Shown: positions 10,329 through 18,850, counted from the stretch's first letter. The stretch: DNA of 64,000 nucleotides from an uncultured Devosia sp. (GCF_946479885.1 NZ_CAMLHM010000009.1:23232-87231); one strand, 5' to 3'. Notes: generated from the sequence alone by a model not told the origin. A program made the numbers and translations.

Positions 10329-10400
10329 GCGCCCAGTCTAGGGCGCATCCTCGGCAATGACCAGCCTGCTGACCTGCGTCCAGAGCAGGGCTGGTTTGTC

Positions 10401-10420
10401 TCAATCAAATGATTGATTGA
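10401..10420. promoter_or_regulatory. Probable TetR operator (perfect inverted repeat)
   Basis: TCAATCAA-ATGA-TTGATTGA is a perfect 8-bp inverted repeat 52 bp before the tetR start, in an AT-rich dip. TetR-family repressors commonly bind such palindromes in their own promoter, and the efflux gene lies directly downstream in the same transcript. Confidence 0.7.
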
Positions 10421-10471
10421 TGCGATGGCGCGGTGTATAGGCTCCTCCGCCTTGATCTGAAGCCCAAGCAT

Positions 10472-11077
10472 ATGACCGCCGAACCCTCGACATCAGGCAA
10501 GCGTGAAAGTGGCGATGATCGCCGGGTCGCCATTGCCCTGGCGGCGCGCCAGATCATCATCGAGAAGGGGCTCGAGGGCCTGCGCACGCGCGACATCGCG
10601 GCGCGGGTCGGCATCAATATCGCTACGCTGCATTACCACGTGCCGTCCAAGGAGGCGCTGATCGCGCTGGTGGCCGACTCGCTGCGCCAGGATTTCAAGG
10701 CGCAGGCGCTCCGCCACCCGCGCGACGGCAAGAATGCCCTCGAGCGGCTGCATCTGGAGTTCGACGACTTCCGCGAAGCCGTAACGGAGATGCCCGAGCT
10801 CATCGTGGTGTTGACCGAACTCATCGCCCGGGCGCGGCGTGATCCGGTCGTCGCCTCGATCATGATCCCGATGCGCGAATATTGGCGCAACCAGATCGCC
10901 GACATCTTCCGGCTCGGCCTATCCGATGGCTCGTTCCGTCCGGACATCGATCCGGAAGCGGCCGCGCTCATTGCCACCGGCGCCCTGTCGGACTGCTGGC
11001 GCCGCACCGACCTTTCCCTTCTCCAGCTCGAGCAGGTCCTGACCGAGCTGGAACACGCCTTTATCCGTAGATCCTGA
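10472..11077 (+). CDS. TetR/AcrR family transcriptional regulator
   Basis: A 201-residue regulator with an N-terminal helix-turn-helix (IALAARQIIIEKGLEGLRT, then RDIAARVGINIATLHYHVPSKEAL, about residues 18-65) and a C-terminal ligand-binding helical domain. It sits 15 bp upstream of an MFS drug-efflux gene on the same strand, and a perfect palindrome lies in its promoter. The arrangement fits autorepression and repression of the pump, relieved by the pump's substrate. The ATG at 10472 places the DNA-binding domain close to the N-terminus; the ATG at 10433 adds 13 residues without a ribosome site. Confidence 0.9.
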   Translation: MTAEPSTSGKRESGDDRRVAIALAARQIIIEKGLEGLRTRDIAARVGINIATLHYHVPSKEALIALVADSLRQDFKAQALRHPRDGKNALERLHLEFDDFREAVTEMPELIVVLTELIARARRDPVVASIMIPMREYWRNQIADIFRLGLSDGSFRPDIDPEAAALIATGALSDCWRRTDLSLLQLEQVLTELEHAFIRRS

Positions 11078-11092
11078 GACGAGGAACTTTTC

Positions 11093-12586
11093 ATGTCCGC
11101 TCACACCCACCAACCGGGGGCTGATGCCCCACCCGATCCGCGCCGTTGGCTGGCGCTGTTCATCCTGCTCATCGCCAATTTCATGAACCTGATCGACGTG
11201 ACCATCGTCAATGTCGCACTGCCCTCCATGCGCGAGGGCCTGGGCGCCACCGATAGCCAGATCGAATGGGTCATTGCCGCCTATATCCTGGCCTTTGCGC
11301 TGGGCCTTCTGCCCTTCGGTCGCCTGGGCGATATCCTGGGTCGCACGACGCTGTTCCTCTGGGGCGTCGCCGGCTTTACCGTTGCTTCGGCCCTTTGCGG
11401 CATGGCGCCCAATATCGAATTCCTGATCGGCGCGCGCGTCGTCCAGGGTCTTGCCGGCGCAATGATGACGCCACAGGTCATGGCGATTGCCACCGTCACC
11501 TTCCCGCCCCATGAGCGCAGCCAGGCCTTCTCGCTGTTCGGCCTCTCGGCCGGTCTTGCCGCGGTCTGTGGCCCGCTCCTGGGCGGCGTGCTGATCTCGG
11601 CCAATCTGTTCGGCCTCGATTGGCAGCCCATCTTCCTGGTCAACATTCCGATCGGCATTGGCGCCGTCGTCGCCGGCTGGTTCTTCATCCCGCGCCTGCC
11701 GGGCCATGCTGGCCTGCGCAACGATTATGTCGGCATCGGCCTGTTCGGGGCTGGCATTCTGGCGGTGGTGTTCCCCATCGTGGAGGGCCGTGCCTATGGC
11801 TGGCCGCTCTGGGCCTTCGTCATGATGGCCGCCGGCGTCGCCCTGCTCGTCGCCTTCGTGCTGTGGACCCGCAATCGTGCCGCGGCCGGCCAGTCGCAAC
11901 TGCTCAACTTCGATCTCATCACCAACCGGCAGTTCATGTTCGGCGCCTTTGTCGTCACCGTGTTCTCCTCCGGCATCCCGGGCATGTTCATGGTGATTTC
12001 GCTGCTGCTGCAGGGTGGCTTCGATTTCACCCCGCTCGAATCGGGCCTCACCAATACGCCGTTCTCGGTCGGCGTATTGATCGCCTCGGCCATCGCCGGT
12101 CGCTTCGGTTCGCGCTACCTGCGTGGCCGCCTGGCGGTTGCCGGCGCCTTGCTGGCTTTCGGCATCGCCTGGCTGCACTTCTATATTGCCAGCGTGACCG
12201 ACAGCATCGACCACTGGGCCTTCCTGCCGCCGCTGCTGATGGCGGGCATCGGCCTGGGCCTGGGCTTCTCCTCGCTGTTCCAGCTGGTGCTGGCCAATGT
12301 GCCGCCCCGCGATGCCGGCGCGGGCTCGGGGGCCCTGCAGGCCTTCCAGCAGGTCGGCGGCGCGCTGGGCGTAGCCATTATCGGCCAGATCTTCTTCAGC
12401 GATCTGGGCAACAGCTTTGCATCGGGCGGTACCCCGCATGCAGCCTTTGCCGGCGCCTCGAGCCTGGCCCTCTGGTATGTGGTGGGCAGCTTCGCCCTGG
12501 TGCTTCTGCTCTCGCCCCTGTTCAAGGGCCCCAAGGCGGGGCCGGGACGCGGCATGCCGGTCCAGCCGGTGCTGGTCGAGGCATAA
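11093..12586 (+). CDS. MFS drug:H+ antiporter, DHA2 (EmrB/QacA-like) family
   Basis: A 497-residue inner-membrane transporter with about 14 hydrophobic segments, the size expected of the 14-helix DHA2 group. The first helix carries LIANFMNLIDVTIVNVALP, the typical DHA2 motif D1 with its Asp. Motif A (GRLGDILGRTTLF) follows in loop 2-3, and motif C-like GLSAGLAAVCGPLLGG is in helix 5. It should export drugs or toxic metabolites using the proton gradient, perhaps with a membrane-fusion partner encoded elsewhere. It is transcribed with the upstream tetR and ends in a hairpin terminator. Confidence 0.92.
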   Translation: MSAHTHQPGADAPPDPRRWLALFILLIANFMNLIDVTIVNVALPSMREGLGATDSQIEWVIAAYILAFALGLLPFGRLGDILGRTTLFLWGVAGFTVASALCGMAPNIEFLIGARVVQGLAGAMMTPQVMAIATVTFPPHERSQAFSLFGLSAGLAAVCGPLLGGVLISANLFGLDWQPIFLVNIPIGIGAVVAGWFFIPRLPGHAGLRNDYVGIGLFGAGILAVVFPIVEGRAYGWPLWAFVMMAAGVALLVAFVLWTRNRAAAGQSQLLNFDLITNRQFMFGAFVVTVFSSGIPGMFMVISLLLQGGFDFTPLESGLTNTPFSVGVLIASAIAGRFGSRYLRGRLAVAGALLAFGIAWLHFYIASVTDSIDHWAFLPPLLMAGIGLGLGFSSLFQLVLANVPPRDAGAGSGALQAFQQVGGALGVAIIGQIFFSDLGNSFASGGTPHAAFAGASSLALWYVVGSFALVLLLSPLFKGPKAGPGRGMPVQPVLVEA

Positions 12587-12590
12587 GTCA

Positions 12591-12615
12591 AAGGGCGCCC
12601 ACGGGCGCCCTTTTT
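12591..12615 (+). terminator. Rho-independent terminator after the MFS gene
   Basis: AAGGGCGCCC-AC-GGGCGCCCTT followed by TTT lies 4 bp after the MFS stop. It sits between convergent genes and could also work for the monooxygenase gene ending at 12615. Confidence 0.85.
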
Positions 12616-13847
12616 CATTGCACCGGTTGCTTGAGCGGCGTGCGGTCCACGCGAAAGGCGTAGAGCTTTTCCTGCATCCGCGCGCCCAGCGGCATGAACA
12701 GTGGCAGCATGAGATCGCGCAGGCGCAGGGCCAGCCAGGATTGCGCCCGTTTCTGCGAGCCCACGGCGCGGCCGATGCTGATGGCTTTCTGCACGCGGTC
12801 GCGCCGCAGTCCCTCGAACCGCGCAAAGGCCGTGGCGTGGTCGGGTGCGGCCACCAGGCACGCCGCAAGCACGATGCCGTCTTCCATCGCCAGCGACGCG
12901 CCCTGCCCGGAATGGGGCGCCACGGCGTGGGCCGCATCGCCCATCAGCAGCACGCGACCGGCCGACCAGTGCGGCAGCTCGGGCATGTCGTAGATGGGAT
13001 AGTGCCGGTCGACCCGTGCCGTCGCCGCCAATATGGCTGCCGTGTCGAGCGGGTCGCCATCATGCATGGTTGCCAGCTTGTGGGCAAAGGCGGCGCCATC
13101 GGTGACCGGGGTCGTTTCGCTTTCCGGCGCCGGGTAGGAATTGAACCAGTAGACCGCTCCCTCGGCCTGCTTGATGTAGCCGAAAAAGCCGCGCCGGCCG
13201 AACACCATGTTCATCACCCCCTGTGTATCGGCCACGCCCGGGGCCGGCGTAAAGCCGCCGGTGCCGATAAGGCCCGAATAGACCGGCTGCGGCAGCTCGG
13301 GAAAGACCAGCCGTCGCACTGTGGAGCGCAGGCCGTCACAGGCCAGCGCCAGGGCAAAGTGCCGCTGTTCGCCATTCACCGTCAGCACCACCTCATCGGA
13401 GTCCTGGGTGATATCGGCGATGGCGGCACCGTGGTGGACGGTGATGCCGGCAGCTTGGGTGGCGTCGAGCAGTACGCCCGCCAGCGCGCCGCGCCGAAGG
13501 GTGATCGAGCCTGCGCCATACTTGTCGGCCTGCTCGGCATAGTCCACCAGCGCCAGCCGCTTGCCGGCCTCATTGAACACGGCGAGGCCGCGCGTCGGCA
13601 GGCCCGCGGCAGTGACCTGATCGAGCAGGCCCAGCGCGCGCATTGCGTTGCAGCCATTGGGCGCCAGCGTCAGGAACAGGCCCTCGTCGCGGAGCTGTTG
13701 CGGCTGGTGGCGCTCGAACACGACCGGCTGGAAACCGGCGTGCTTGAGGGCCAGGGCGGTCGCGAGCCCGCCAATGCCGCCGCCGCAGATCGCAATGGTG
13801 GATGATGTCGACAGAACGCTTGCAGCGCGTGATGCGATGATAGACAT
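12615..13847 (-). CDS. FAD-dependent monooxygenase (PHBH-type aromatic hydroxylase family)
   Basis: A 410-residue class A flavoprotein monooxygenase. The FAD-binding Rossmann motif is ICGGGIGGLATALALKHAG (from about residue 20), with Glu45 in VVFERHQP binding the ribose. The second FAD motif is VLLMGDAAHAVAPHSGQGAS near residue 300, and the middle DG motif is LACDGLRSTVR. Family members hydroxylate aromatic acids, quinones or antibiotics with NAD(P)H and O2. It diverges from a marR gene with two operator-like sites in the gap, so it is likely induced by its aromatic substrate. N-terminal residues before the flavin motif are Ser-rich; a later Met start is not available before the fold. Confidence 0.9.
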   Translation of the reverse strand: MSIIASRAASVLSTSSTIAICGGGIGGLATALALKHAGFQPVVFERHQPQQLRDEGLFLTLAPNGCNAMRALGLLDQVTAAGLPTRGLAVFNEAGKRLALVDYAEQADKYGAGSITLRRGALAGVLLDATQAAGITVHHGAAIADITQDSDEVVLTVNGEQRHFALALACDGLRSTVRRLVFPELPQPVYSGLIGTGGFTPAPGVADTQGVMNMVFGRRGFFGYIKQAEGAVYWFNSYPAPESETTPVTDGAAFAHKLATMHDGDPLDTAAILAATARVDRHYPIYDMPELPHWSAGRVLLMGDAAHAVAPHSGQGASLAMEDGIVLAACLVAAPDHATAFARFEGLRRDRVQKAISIGRAVGSQKRAQSWLALRLRDLMLPLFMPLGARMQEKLYAFRVDRTPLKQPVQ

Positions 13848-13865
13848 TGTACGAACGCCTTATTA

Positions 13866-13894
13866 TTAGATAATCTAACAATTAGATGATCGAA
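13866..13894. promoter_or_regulatory. Two tandem MarR-type operator sites
   Basis: TTAGAT-A-ATCTAA (13866-13878) is a perfect palindrome. TTAGAT-G-ATCGAA (13882-13894) is a one-mismatch copy centred 16 bp away. They occupy the 52-bp gap between the divergent monooxygenase and marR genes, right where both promoters must be. MarR proteins typically bind 12-16 bp AT-rich palindromes of this kind. Confidence 0.75.
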
Positions 13895-13899
13895 CTAAA

Positions 13900-14421
13900 A
13901 TGTCAAGCCTGAGCAAGGATGCCCTGATCGCTGAACTCGGCACGCTGGTCATGCGCTGGCAGGATGCCACGCAGCGCTACGATGAGGCGGTGGGTGCCCG
14001 CTGGCGCCTCAACGCCTCGGAACGGCTGTGCCTGAGCTTTCTGATGCATGGCCCCCAGGCCGCCAGCGCCATCGCCGCCGAAACCCGCCTGACCCCGGCG
14101 GCGGTGACAGCGCTGATCGACCGCCTGGCCGAGCGTGACTTCGTCCGCCGGCTGGCCGATCCCAACGATCGGCGCAAGGTCATGGTCGAGCTGGCGCCGG
14201 CCGCCTATGCGCTGGTCGAAGAGGCCTATGCGCCGCTGCAGGTGGCCGGGTCCGCCATGCTGGCACGGTATAGCGAGGCCGAACTGGCCGCTTTCGCCCG
14301 CATCCTGGCCGATTCGATCGCCCAGCAGCAGCGCTTCACCGAGCAACTGGCCTCAGATGAGCCCCAAAGCAAAAGGCCGCCCAGCGGGCGGCCTTCGAAA
14401 CGGGACGGGGATGGGGCCTAG
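13900..14421 (+). CDS. MarR family transcriptional regulator
   Basis: A 173-residue winged-helix regulator. The core is LCLSFLMHGPQAASAIAAETRLTPAAVTALIDRLAERDFVRRLADPNDRRKVMVEL, with helix-turn-helix about residues 55-80 and the wing ending DPNDRRK. It is divergent from an aromatic monooxygenase gene, the usual arrangement for a substrate-sensing repressor. The last 20 or so codons are an unstructured tail (PQSKRPPSGRPSKRDGDG) whose DNA contains the terminator of the convergent outer-membrane gene. The native end may therefore have been extended into a terminator. Confidence 0.9.
   Translation: MSSLSKDALIAELGTLVMRWQDATQRYDEAVGARWRLNASERLCLSFLMHGPQAASAIAAETRLTPAAVTALIDRLAERDFVRRLADPNDRRKVMVELAPAAYALVEEAYAPLQVAGSAMLARYSEAELAAFARILADSIAQQQRFTEQLASDEPQSKRPPSGRPSKRDGDGA
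14363..14395 (-). terminator. Terminator of the outer-membrane gene, lying inside the marR 3' end
   Basis: On the minus strand AAGGCCGCCC-GCT-GGGCGGCCTT (14373-14395) is followed by TTGCTTTGG. It lies 23 bp past the stop of the convergent barrel gene and is embedded within the last codons of marR. Confidence 0.85.
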
Positions 14422-15080
14422 AACTTCCAGGCGAGACCGGCGCGAACCACCTGGTTGCTCGGCTCGCTGGTGCCGCCGCCGGGCACATTGTTGACGCCAT
14501 AATGCGTCCAGGTGGCGTTGAGGCGCGCCATGATGTTCTGGGTGATCATCATGTCGACGCCCAGCCCGAGCTGGAAGCCGCCGGCCGTAAAGGCCGTATC
14601 GACGCCGCGGCTGGGGGTGAAGTCAAACCGACCCCAGGAATAGCCGACCGTGCCATAGGCCAGCACATTGGGCGCCACCGGATAGCCCAGCGTCGCGCGC
14701 ACTGCCGCGTCCCACTTGAGCGCGCCGTAATTGGTGCCGCCGTTGAATTCGAACTGCGTCGCCACATTGTTCACTTCGGCATCGACGCCGAGCACGAACC
14801 AGTCGCTGAGCTGGTAGCGATAGCCGGCGAACACGCCCGCACTGCCGCCGATATCGCCGAGCAGCTGCTCGCCAACAAGGATGCCGGGCGCGATTTCGTG
14901 GCTCTTCATGCCGATCAGGCTGCCCTGGGCGCCGACATAGAACCCGTCCCACGCCGAGTAGCTCGGCTGGTACATGCCGCTGGTGACGACCGGCGCCACC
15001 ATGGACTGAGCCTGCGCGGCCACGCTCGTACCGAGCACCGCAACCACGGCCAACGCCGCCAACTTGATCAATGAACGCAT
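14418..15080 (-). CDS. Outer-membrane beta-barrel protein, Omp25/Omp31-like
   Basis: A 220-residue porin-like protein with a Sec signal peptide (MRSLIKLAALAVVAVLGTSV, cleavage near AQA-QS). It then alternates beta-strands: WDGFYVGAQGSLIG, GVFAGYRYQLSDWFVLGVDAEV, AAVRATLGYPVAPNVLAYGTVGYS, QLGLGVDMMITQNIMARLNATWTHYG. It ends VRAGLAWKF, with the C-terminal Phe needed for BAM insertion. This eight-strand pattern matches the rhizobial/brucella Omp25/31 group. Such proteins are abundant surface structural components. A strong terminator follows. Confidence 0.9.
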   Translation of the reverse strand: MRSLIKLAALAVVAVLGTSVAAQAQSMVAPVVTSGMYQPSYSAWDGFYVGAQGSLIGMKSHEIAPGILVGEQLLGDIGGSAGVFAGYRYQLSDWFVLGVDAEVNNVATQFEFNGGTNYGALKWDAAVRATLGYPVAPNVLAYGTVGYSWGRFDFTPSRGVDTAFTAGGFQLGLGVDMMITQNIMARLNATWTHYGVNNVPGGGTSEPSNQVVRAGLAWKF

Positions 15081-15226
15081 TACAAAAAAGCCCCCCGCAC
15101 CTGATGGCTAAAATTTGCCACGACTTGTCCGAACCGGGCTAGCGCAGAAGCGCCACACCCCGGTCAAATCGACCGAGCTGTGACAAATGGTTAGCAAAGC
15201 GTCAACCGCTGCGGCGGCGCGGTCGG

Positions 15227-16078
15227 CTATTGCCAGAACGATCGCAGGCGTTCGCTGACGCAGCGCTGGCCTTGCAGGCGTCCCGCTATGGCCGCGGGCC
15301 GGCCCGATGCCGGGTTCATCTGGCCGCCTGTCGCCGCGAGTGCGCTCATCGTCTCTTCATCGGGGTGGATCACCTCCACCTCCGCGCCGGCGGCCTGCAG
15401 GGCCTCGACCGCCGTGGCGAGGGTCACCAGCCGCATGGCTTGCGGCGGCGCGATGAGGGAGAGGATCAGCACCCGGTCATAGCCGGTGGCCAGGTCCGCA
15501 TTGTCGCCGGAATGGTAGCCGCCGTCGAAATAGTGGTGGCCGTCGAACAGCATGGGTGGCGCGCCGAAAGCGGCGGTGGTGGCGATAACAGCGTCCACCA
15601 GGTCGATGCCGCTCTCGCGGTCGAAGGCGCGCCGCTCGCCGGTTTCCGTATTGATCGCGGCAATCAGCACGCGCCGTTCGGGCCAGGCTCGCACGGGAAG
15701 CTGGCTGGCGACCGCTTCCCGCCGATCGGTGCCTGGTCCTGGCGAAACCGCCAGCGCCAGCGCGCCGTAGCGGCGAAGAATGTCCGTGGTGCTGCCGCCG
15801 GCCTGCTTTGCCGCTTCCACGCCGTCGCGGATGCGGGCCCAGTCGATCTGGCCCGGCCGCTCGGGGCGCGGTCCATCCGGCCCGACCCGCCCCTGATAGA
15901 TGTCCTCGAGCGTCTGCCCGCTTGTCATGTCCACCGCCACCCTGGCGCCAGCGGACGTGCCCACGAAGAGGTCGGCATCGCGGATATCGAGACCCGCATC
16001 GGCCATGCCGGTGATCAGGCCAATCTCCCACGAGCTCGCGACATAGCCGCCGCCCGCCAGGACCAGGGCACGCCGCAT
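15227..16078 (-). CDS. Patatin-like phospholipase family protein
   Basis: A 283-residue serine acyl hydrolase of the patatin group. The glycine-rich oxyanion loop is LAGGGYVASSWEIG, the nucleophile elbow is GTSAG with Ser42, and the catalytic Asp of the Ser-Asp dyad lies in HYFDGGYHS. There is no signal peptide or membrane segment, so it should be cytoplasmic. Small bacterial patatins (RssA/YchK-like) hydrolyse membrane lipids or acylglycerols; the substrate is not evident. It ends well before the barrel gene. The argB stop lies 25 bp upstream on the same strand, so co-transcription with argB is possible. Confidence 0.88.
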   Translation of the reverse strand: MRRALVLAGGGYVASSWEIGLITGMADAGLDIRDADLFVGTSAGARVAVDMTSGQTLEDIYQGRVGPDGPRPERPGQIDWARIRDGVEAAKQAGGSTTDILRRYGALALAVSPGPGTDRREAVASQLPVRAWPERRVLIAAINTETGERRAFDRESGIDLVDAVIATTAAFGAPPMLFDGHHYFDGGYHSGDNADLATGYDRVLILSLIAPPQAMRLVTLATAVEALQAAGAEVEVIHPDEETMSALAATGGQMNPASGRPAAIAGRLQGQRCVSERLRSFWQ

Positions 16079-16103
16079 GGTGCTCAGGGCGATGGCTCCA
16101 ACC

Positions 16104-17006
16104 TCAGCGCACGATCAGCGTGCCGGCGCCGAATTCGGTGAACAGTTCCACCAGCACCACATGGGGCATCTTGCCGTTGAGGATCACCACGCCCTCCACG
16201 CCATTGTCGAGCGCTTCCAGGCATGTTTCGACCTTGGGAATCATGCCGCCCGAAATGGTGCCGTCGGCGATCAGCTGCTTGGCCTCGCTCACGCTGAGCT
16301 CGGGAATGAGCTTGCCGTCGCGGTCGAGCACGCCCGGCACGTCGGTGAGGAACAGCAGGCGCTTGGCGCCGAGCGAGCCGGCAATGGCGCCGGCAAAGGT
16401 ATCGGCATTGATATTGTAGGTATTGCCGTCACGGCCGGGCGCGACCGGGGCGATGACCGGGATCATTTCCGAGCGCGCCAGCAGGTCCAGCAGCGTGCGG
16501 TCGACCTCGACCGGCTCACCGACAAAGCCCAGATCGAGCACCTTCTCGATATTGGAGGTCGGGTCCTTGACGGTCTTTACCGCCTTCTTGGCGAAGACCA
16601 TGTTGCCGTCCTTGCCGCAGAGGCCAATGGCCCACTCGCCCTCGGCATTGATCAGCGCCACGATTTCCTTGTTGATCGAGCCGGCCAGCACCATTTCGAC
16701 GATTTCCATCGTCCGCGCATCGGTAACGCGCAGGCCGCCCTCGAACTTGGATTCAATGCCCAGATTCTTCAGCATGGAAGCAATCTGCGGCCCGCCGCCA
16801 TGCACCACGATCGGATTGACCTTGCTCTGCTTGAGCAGTGCAATGTCACGCGCAAAGGCCTGGCCGAGCTTGAGGTCGCCCATGGCATGGCCGCCGTATT
16901 TCACCACGACGGTCTTGCCCTCGTAGCGCTGCATATAGGGAAGCGCCTGCGCGAGAATCCCCGCATCGTGGCTGAACCGGTCCGTCTCTGAAGTCTGATC
17001 TGTCAT
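16104..17006 (-). CDS. argB: Acetylglutamate kinase
   Basis: This enzyme phosphorylates N-acetyl-L-glutamate with ATP, the second step of arginine synthesis. The 300-residue protein shows the amino-acid-kinase motifs [11 protein letters not shown] (ATP phosphate loop), [19 protein letters not shown] (substrate-binding GGGP), and [15 protein letters not shown] with [16 protein letters not shown] near the C-terminus. The N-terminal extension [23 protein letters not shown] is typical of the hexameric, arginine-inhibited form in proteobacteria. From general knowledge, argB commonly follows engB in rhizobial genomes. Here a block of plus-strand genes separates the two. Confidence 0.96.
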   Translation of the reverse strand: MTDQTSETDRFSHDAGILAQALPYMQRYEGKTVVVKYGGHAMGDLKLGQAFARDIALLKQSKVNPIVVHGGGPQIASMLKNLGIESKFEGGLRVTDARTMEIVEMVLAGSINKEIVALINAEGEWAIGLCGKDGNMVFAKKAVKTVKDPTSNIEKVLDLGFVGEPVEVDRTLLDLLARSEMIPVIAPVAPGRDGNTYNINADTFAGAIAGSLGAKRLLFLTDVPGVLDRDGKLIPELSVSEAKQLIADGTISGGMIPKVETCLEALDNGVEGVVILNGKMPHVVLVELFTEFGAGTLIVR

Positions 17007-17197
17007 GGACGACCCAATCTGTTGGCAAAGCGGCGCAAAAAAGACCGCAACGGGTCTAGAACATCAATGCCCAAAGGAAAAGACGATTATGCCGCATTTG
17101 CGCATTGATCCAATTTGCGCTCTGCTGCGTTATCAGGCGTCAAAGATCGCCGGGGGCAAAACCGGCGGCGCGGCTCGCTTGGGAGGCAGACCAGTTC

Positions 17198-17749
17198 ATG
17201 ACCACGACAACGCCGTCCCAGGAGATATCAGATCTCATCGCCCGCTGCGCCCTGCGCGACCGGGCGGCGTTCCGTACGCTCTACGAACGCACCAGCGCGA
17301 AACTGTTCGGCGTCACCCTGCGTATCTTGAAAGACCGTTCGGAGGCCGAGGAGGCCATTCAGGAAGTCTATGTGAAGATCTGGCAGCGCGCCGATCGCTA
17401 TGTGGCCGGCAATACCAGCCCGATCAGCTGGCTGGTCGCGGTAGCGCGCAACCATTCACTCGACATTTTGAGGGCCCGTCGCCCGGTCGCCGACGATATC
17501 GACGTGGCGCTCGAAATCCCCGACAGCGGTCCTACTCCGGAACGCGCCGCCGAGGATAATGATGAACGGGGCCGCATCGATTACTGCCTGGGCACGCTCG
17601 AACCCGTTCGTGCCGACGCGGTGCGCGGCGCCTACCTCGATGGCTATAGCTACGAGGAACTGGCGACGCGCTTCGCGGTGCCCCTCAACACGATGCGGAC
17701 CTGGCTGCGCCGGAGCCTCATCAGACTGAAAGACTGTTTGACAGCATGA
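17198..17749 (+). CDS. ECF-family RNA polymerase sigma factor
   Basis: A 183-residue group IV sigma-70 factor. Region 2 is FRTLYERTSAKLFGVTLRIL followed by SEAEEAIQEVYVKIWQ (about residues 25-75); region 4 is YEELATRFAVPLNTMRTWLRRSLIRLK at the C-terminus. The start at 17198 follows GGGAGGCAG; the longer frame from 17105 has no ribosome site. Its stop overlaps the start of the anti-sigma gene (ATGA), so the pair is translationally coupled. The combination of this sigma, an RskA-like partner and a nearby fasciclin-domain gene resembles SigK/RskA modules. The likely role is response to an envelope or redox signal. Confidence 0.92.
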   Translation: MTTTTPSQEISDLIARCALRDRAAFRTLYERTSAKLFGVTLRILKDRSEAEEAIQEVYVKIWQRADRYVAGNTSPISWLVAVARNHSLDILRARRPVADDIDVALEIPDSGPTPERAAEDNDERGRIDYCLGTLEPVRADAVRGAYLDGYSYEELATRFAVPLNTMRTWLRRSLIRLKDCLTA

Positions 17750-18462
17750 GCACGAGCGACGACATCGGCGGAGAGTTCGAAGGGCGCAACGCCCTGGTGG
17801 CCGAATATGTGCTCGGCCTGCTTTCGCCCCGCGAGCATGAGCGCGTCGGCCGGTTGATCGAGGCCGACCAGAACCTGCGCGCCGAGCGCGATTTCTGGGT
17901 GTCGCGCTTCGCAGCGCTCAATGCCGAATTCGAGGAAACCCCGGTTCCGCCCCATCTCTATGCCGCCATCGAGGCCCGGGCCTTCGGCGATGTCGTCAGG
18001 GCCAGCCGATCCTTGCCCTGGTGGGAGAGCCTGATGGTCTGGCGTTCCATTGCCGCCGGTGCGCTGGCCGTGGCCGTCGCCGCGGTCGGCTTCAACCTCA
18101 TGCAGCCGCGCTTTGATGCCAACACCATGGCTGTCCAACTGGTGGCCGCCCTGCAGGCGCATGAGGGCAGCGGCATCGAATTCGTCGCGCTCTATGACGA
18201 AGGCTCGGGCCAGGTTCGCATCACCTCGCTCAAGGGCGCCGCGATCCCCGACAAGGATTTCGAGCTCTGGTACATCAACGGCGACCAGCCGGCGGTGTCC
18301 ATGGGCGTCATCCCGGTCAACGAACGGCGCGAGATTACCGTCGATCCGGCCGTCATCGGCCCGGGCACGGTCCTGGCCGTCACGCTCGAGCAGACCGGCG
18401 GCTCGCCCACCGGCGTCGCCCAGGGCCCGATCGTCGCCGTCGGCTCGGCCACCCCGATCTGA
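17746..18462 (+). CDS. Membrane anti-sigma factor, RskA-like
   Basis: A 238-residue protein with a cytoplasmic N-terminal anti-sigma helical domain (ALVAEYVLGLLSPREHERVGRL, then PVPPHLYAAIEARAF). One transmembrane helix follows at about residues 102-120 (SIAAGALAVAVAAVGFNLM). The periplasmic domain contains the RskA-typical FELWYINGDQPAVSMGVIPV and ends IGPGTVLAVTLEQTGGSPTGVAQGPIVAVG. It should hold the adjacent ECF sigma inactive until a periplasmic signal triggers release. It overlaps the sigma gene by 4 bp. Confidence 0.9.
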   Translation: MSTSDDIGGEFEGRNALVAEYVLGLLSPREHERVGRLIEADQNLRAERDFWVSRFAALNAEFEETPVPPHLYAAIEARAFGDVVRASRSLPWWESLMVWRSIAAGALAVAVAAVGFNLMQPRFDANTMAVQLVAALQAHEGSGIEFVALYDEGSGQVRITSLKGAAIPDKDFELWYINGDQPAVSMGVIPVNERREITVDPAVIGPGTVLAVTLEQTGGSPTGVAQGPIVAVGSATPI

Positions 18463-18536
18463 CGATCTGAGGCAGTAACGCGCCTCCTGTTGTGGGGGGA
18501 CTGTTTACCTGGGACTTCTCCAGTCCGGTGCCTCGC

Positions 18537-18671
18537 CCCACCCCCACCCTCATTCCCTCCCCACAAGGGGGGAGGGAAGCCCGCGCAGTGCGCCTGATGA
18601 TACCGGGGATGTTCTTTGCGAGTTGATCTGGCGCCTCCCTCCCCTTGATGGGGAGGGAATGAGGGTGGGGT
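18537..18671. repeat. Inverted pair of family C palindromic repeats
   Basis: Two copies of a CCCTCCCC...GGGGAGGG palindrome carrying the tag AATGAGGGTGGGG face each other (18537-18577 and 18632-18671). The same family occurs at 63677-63771. The 388-bp gap between the anti-sigma and fasciclin genes holds this pair plus the candidate promoter downstream; no gene was seen in it. Confidence 0.75.
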
Positions 18672-18760
18672 GACGGGGAGCCGCCGAAGTACGTCGAAGG
18701 GATCACCGCCCTACGAAATCGGCCCCGGCAAAGTTTCACGTCAAACGCGAAATATAGGCT

Positions 18761-18797
18761 GAAACTGCCCGAAACCGGCCGAAACATCCGTCCGTAT
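18761..18797 (+). promoter_or_regulatory. Candidate ECF-sigma promoter with phased GAAAC repeats
   Basis: GAAAC occurs three times at exact 10-bp steps (18761, 18771, 18781). The middle copy is followed after 17 bases by CGTAT (18793-18797). GAAAC/GGAAC with a CGT-type -10 is the general form of ECF promoters. It lies 54 bp before the fasciclin gene. No matching element was found before the sigma gene itself, so assignment to that sigma is inference. Confidence 0.4.
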
Positions 18798-18850
18798 CTT
18801 CCCACGTCCCAGCCGAACAATGGGAACGAAACACAGGAAGGAACGACTAA

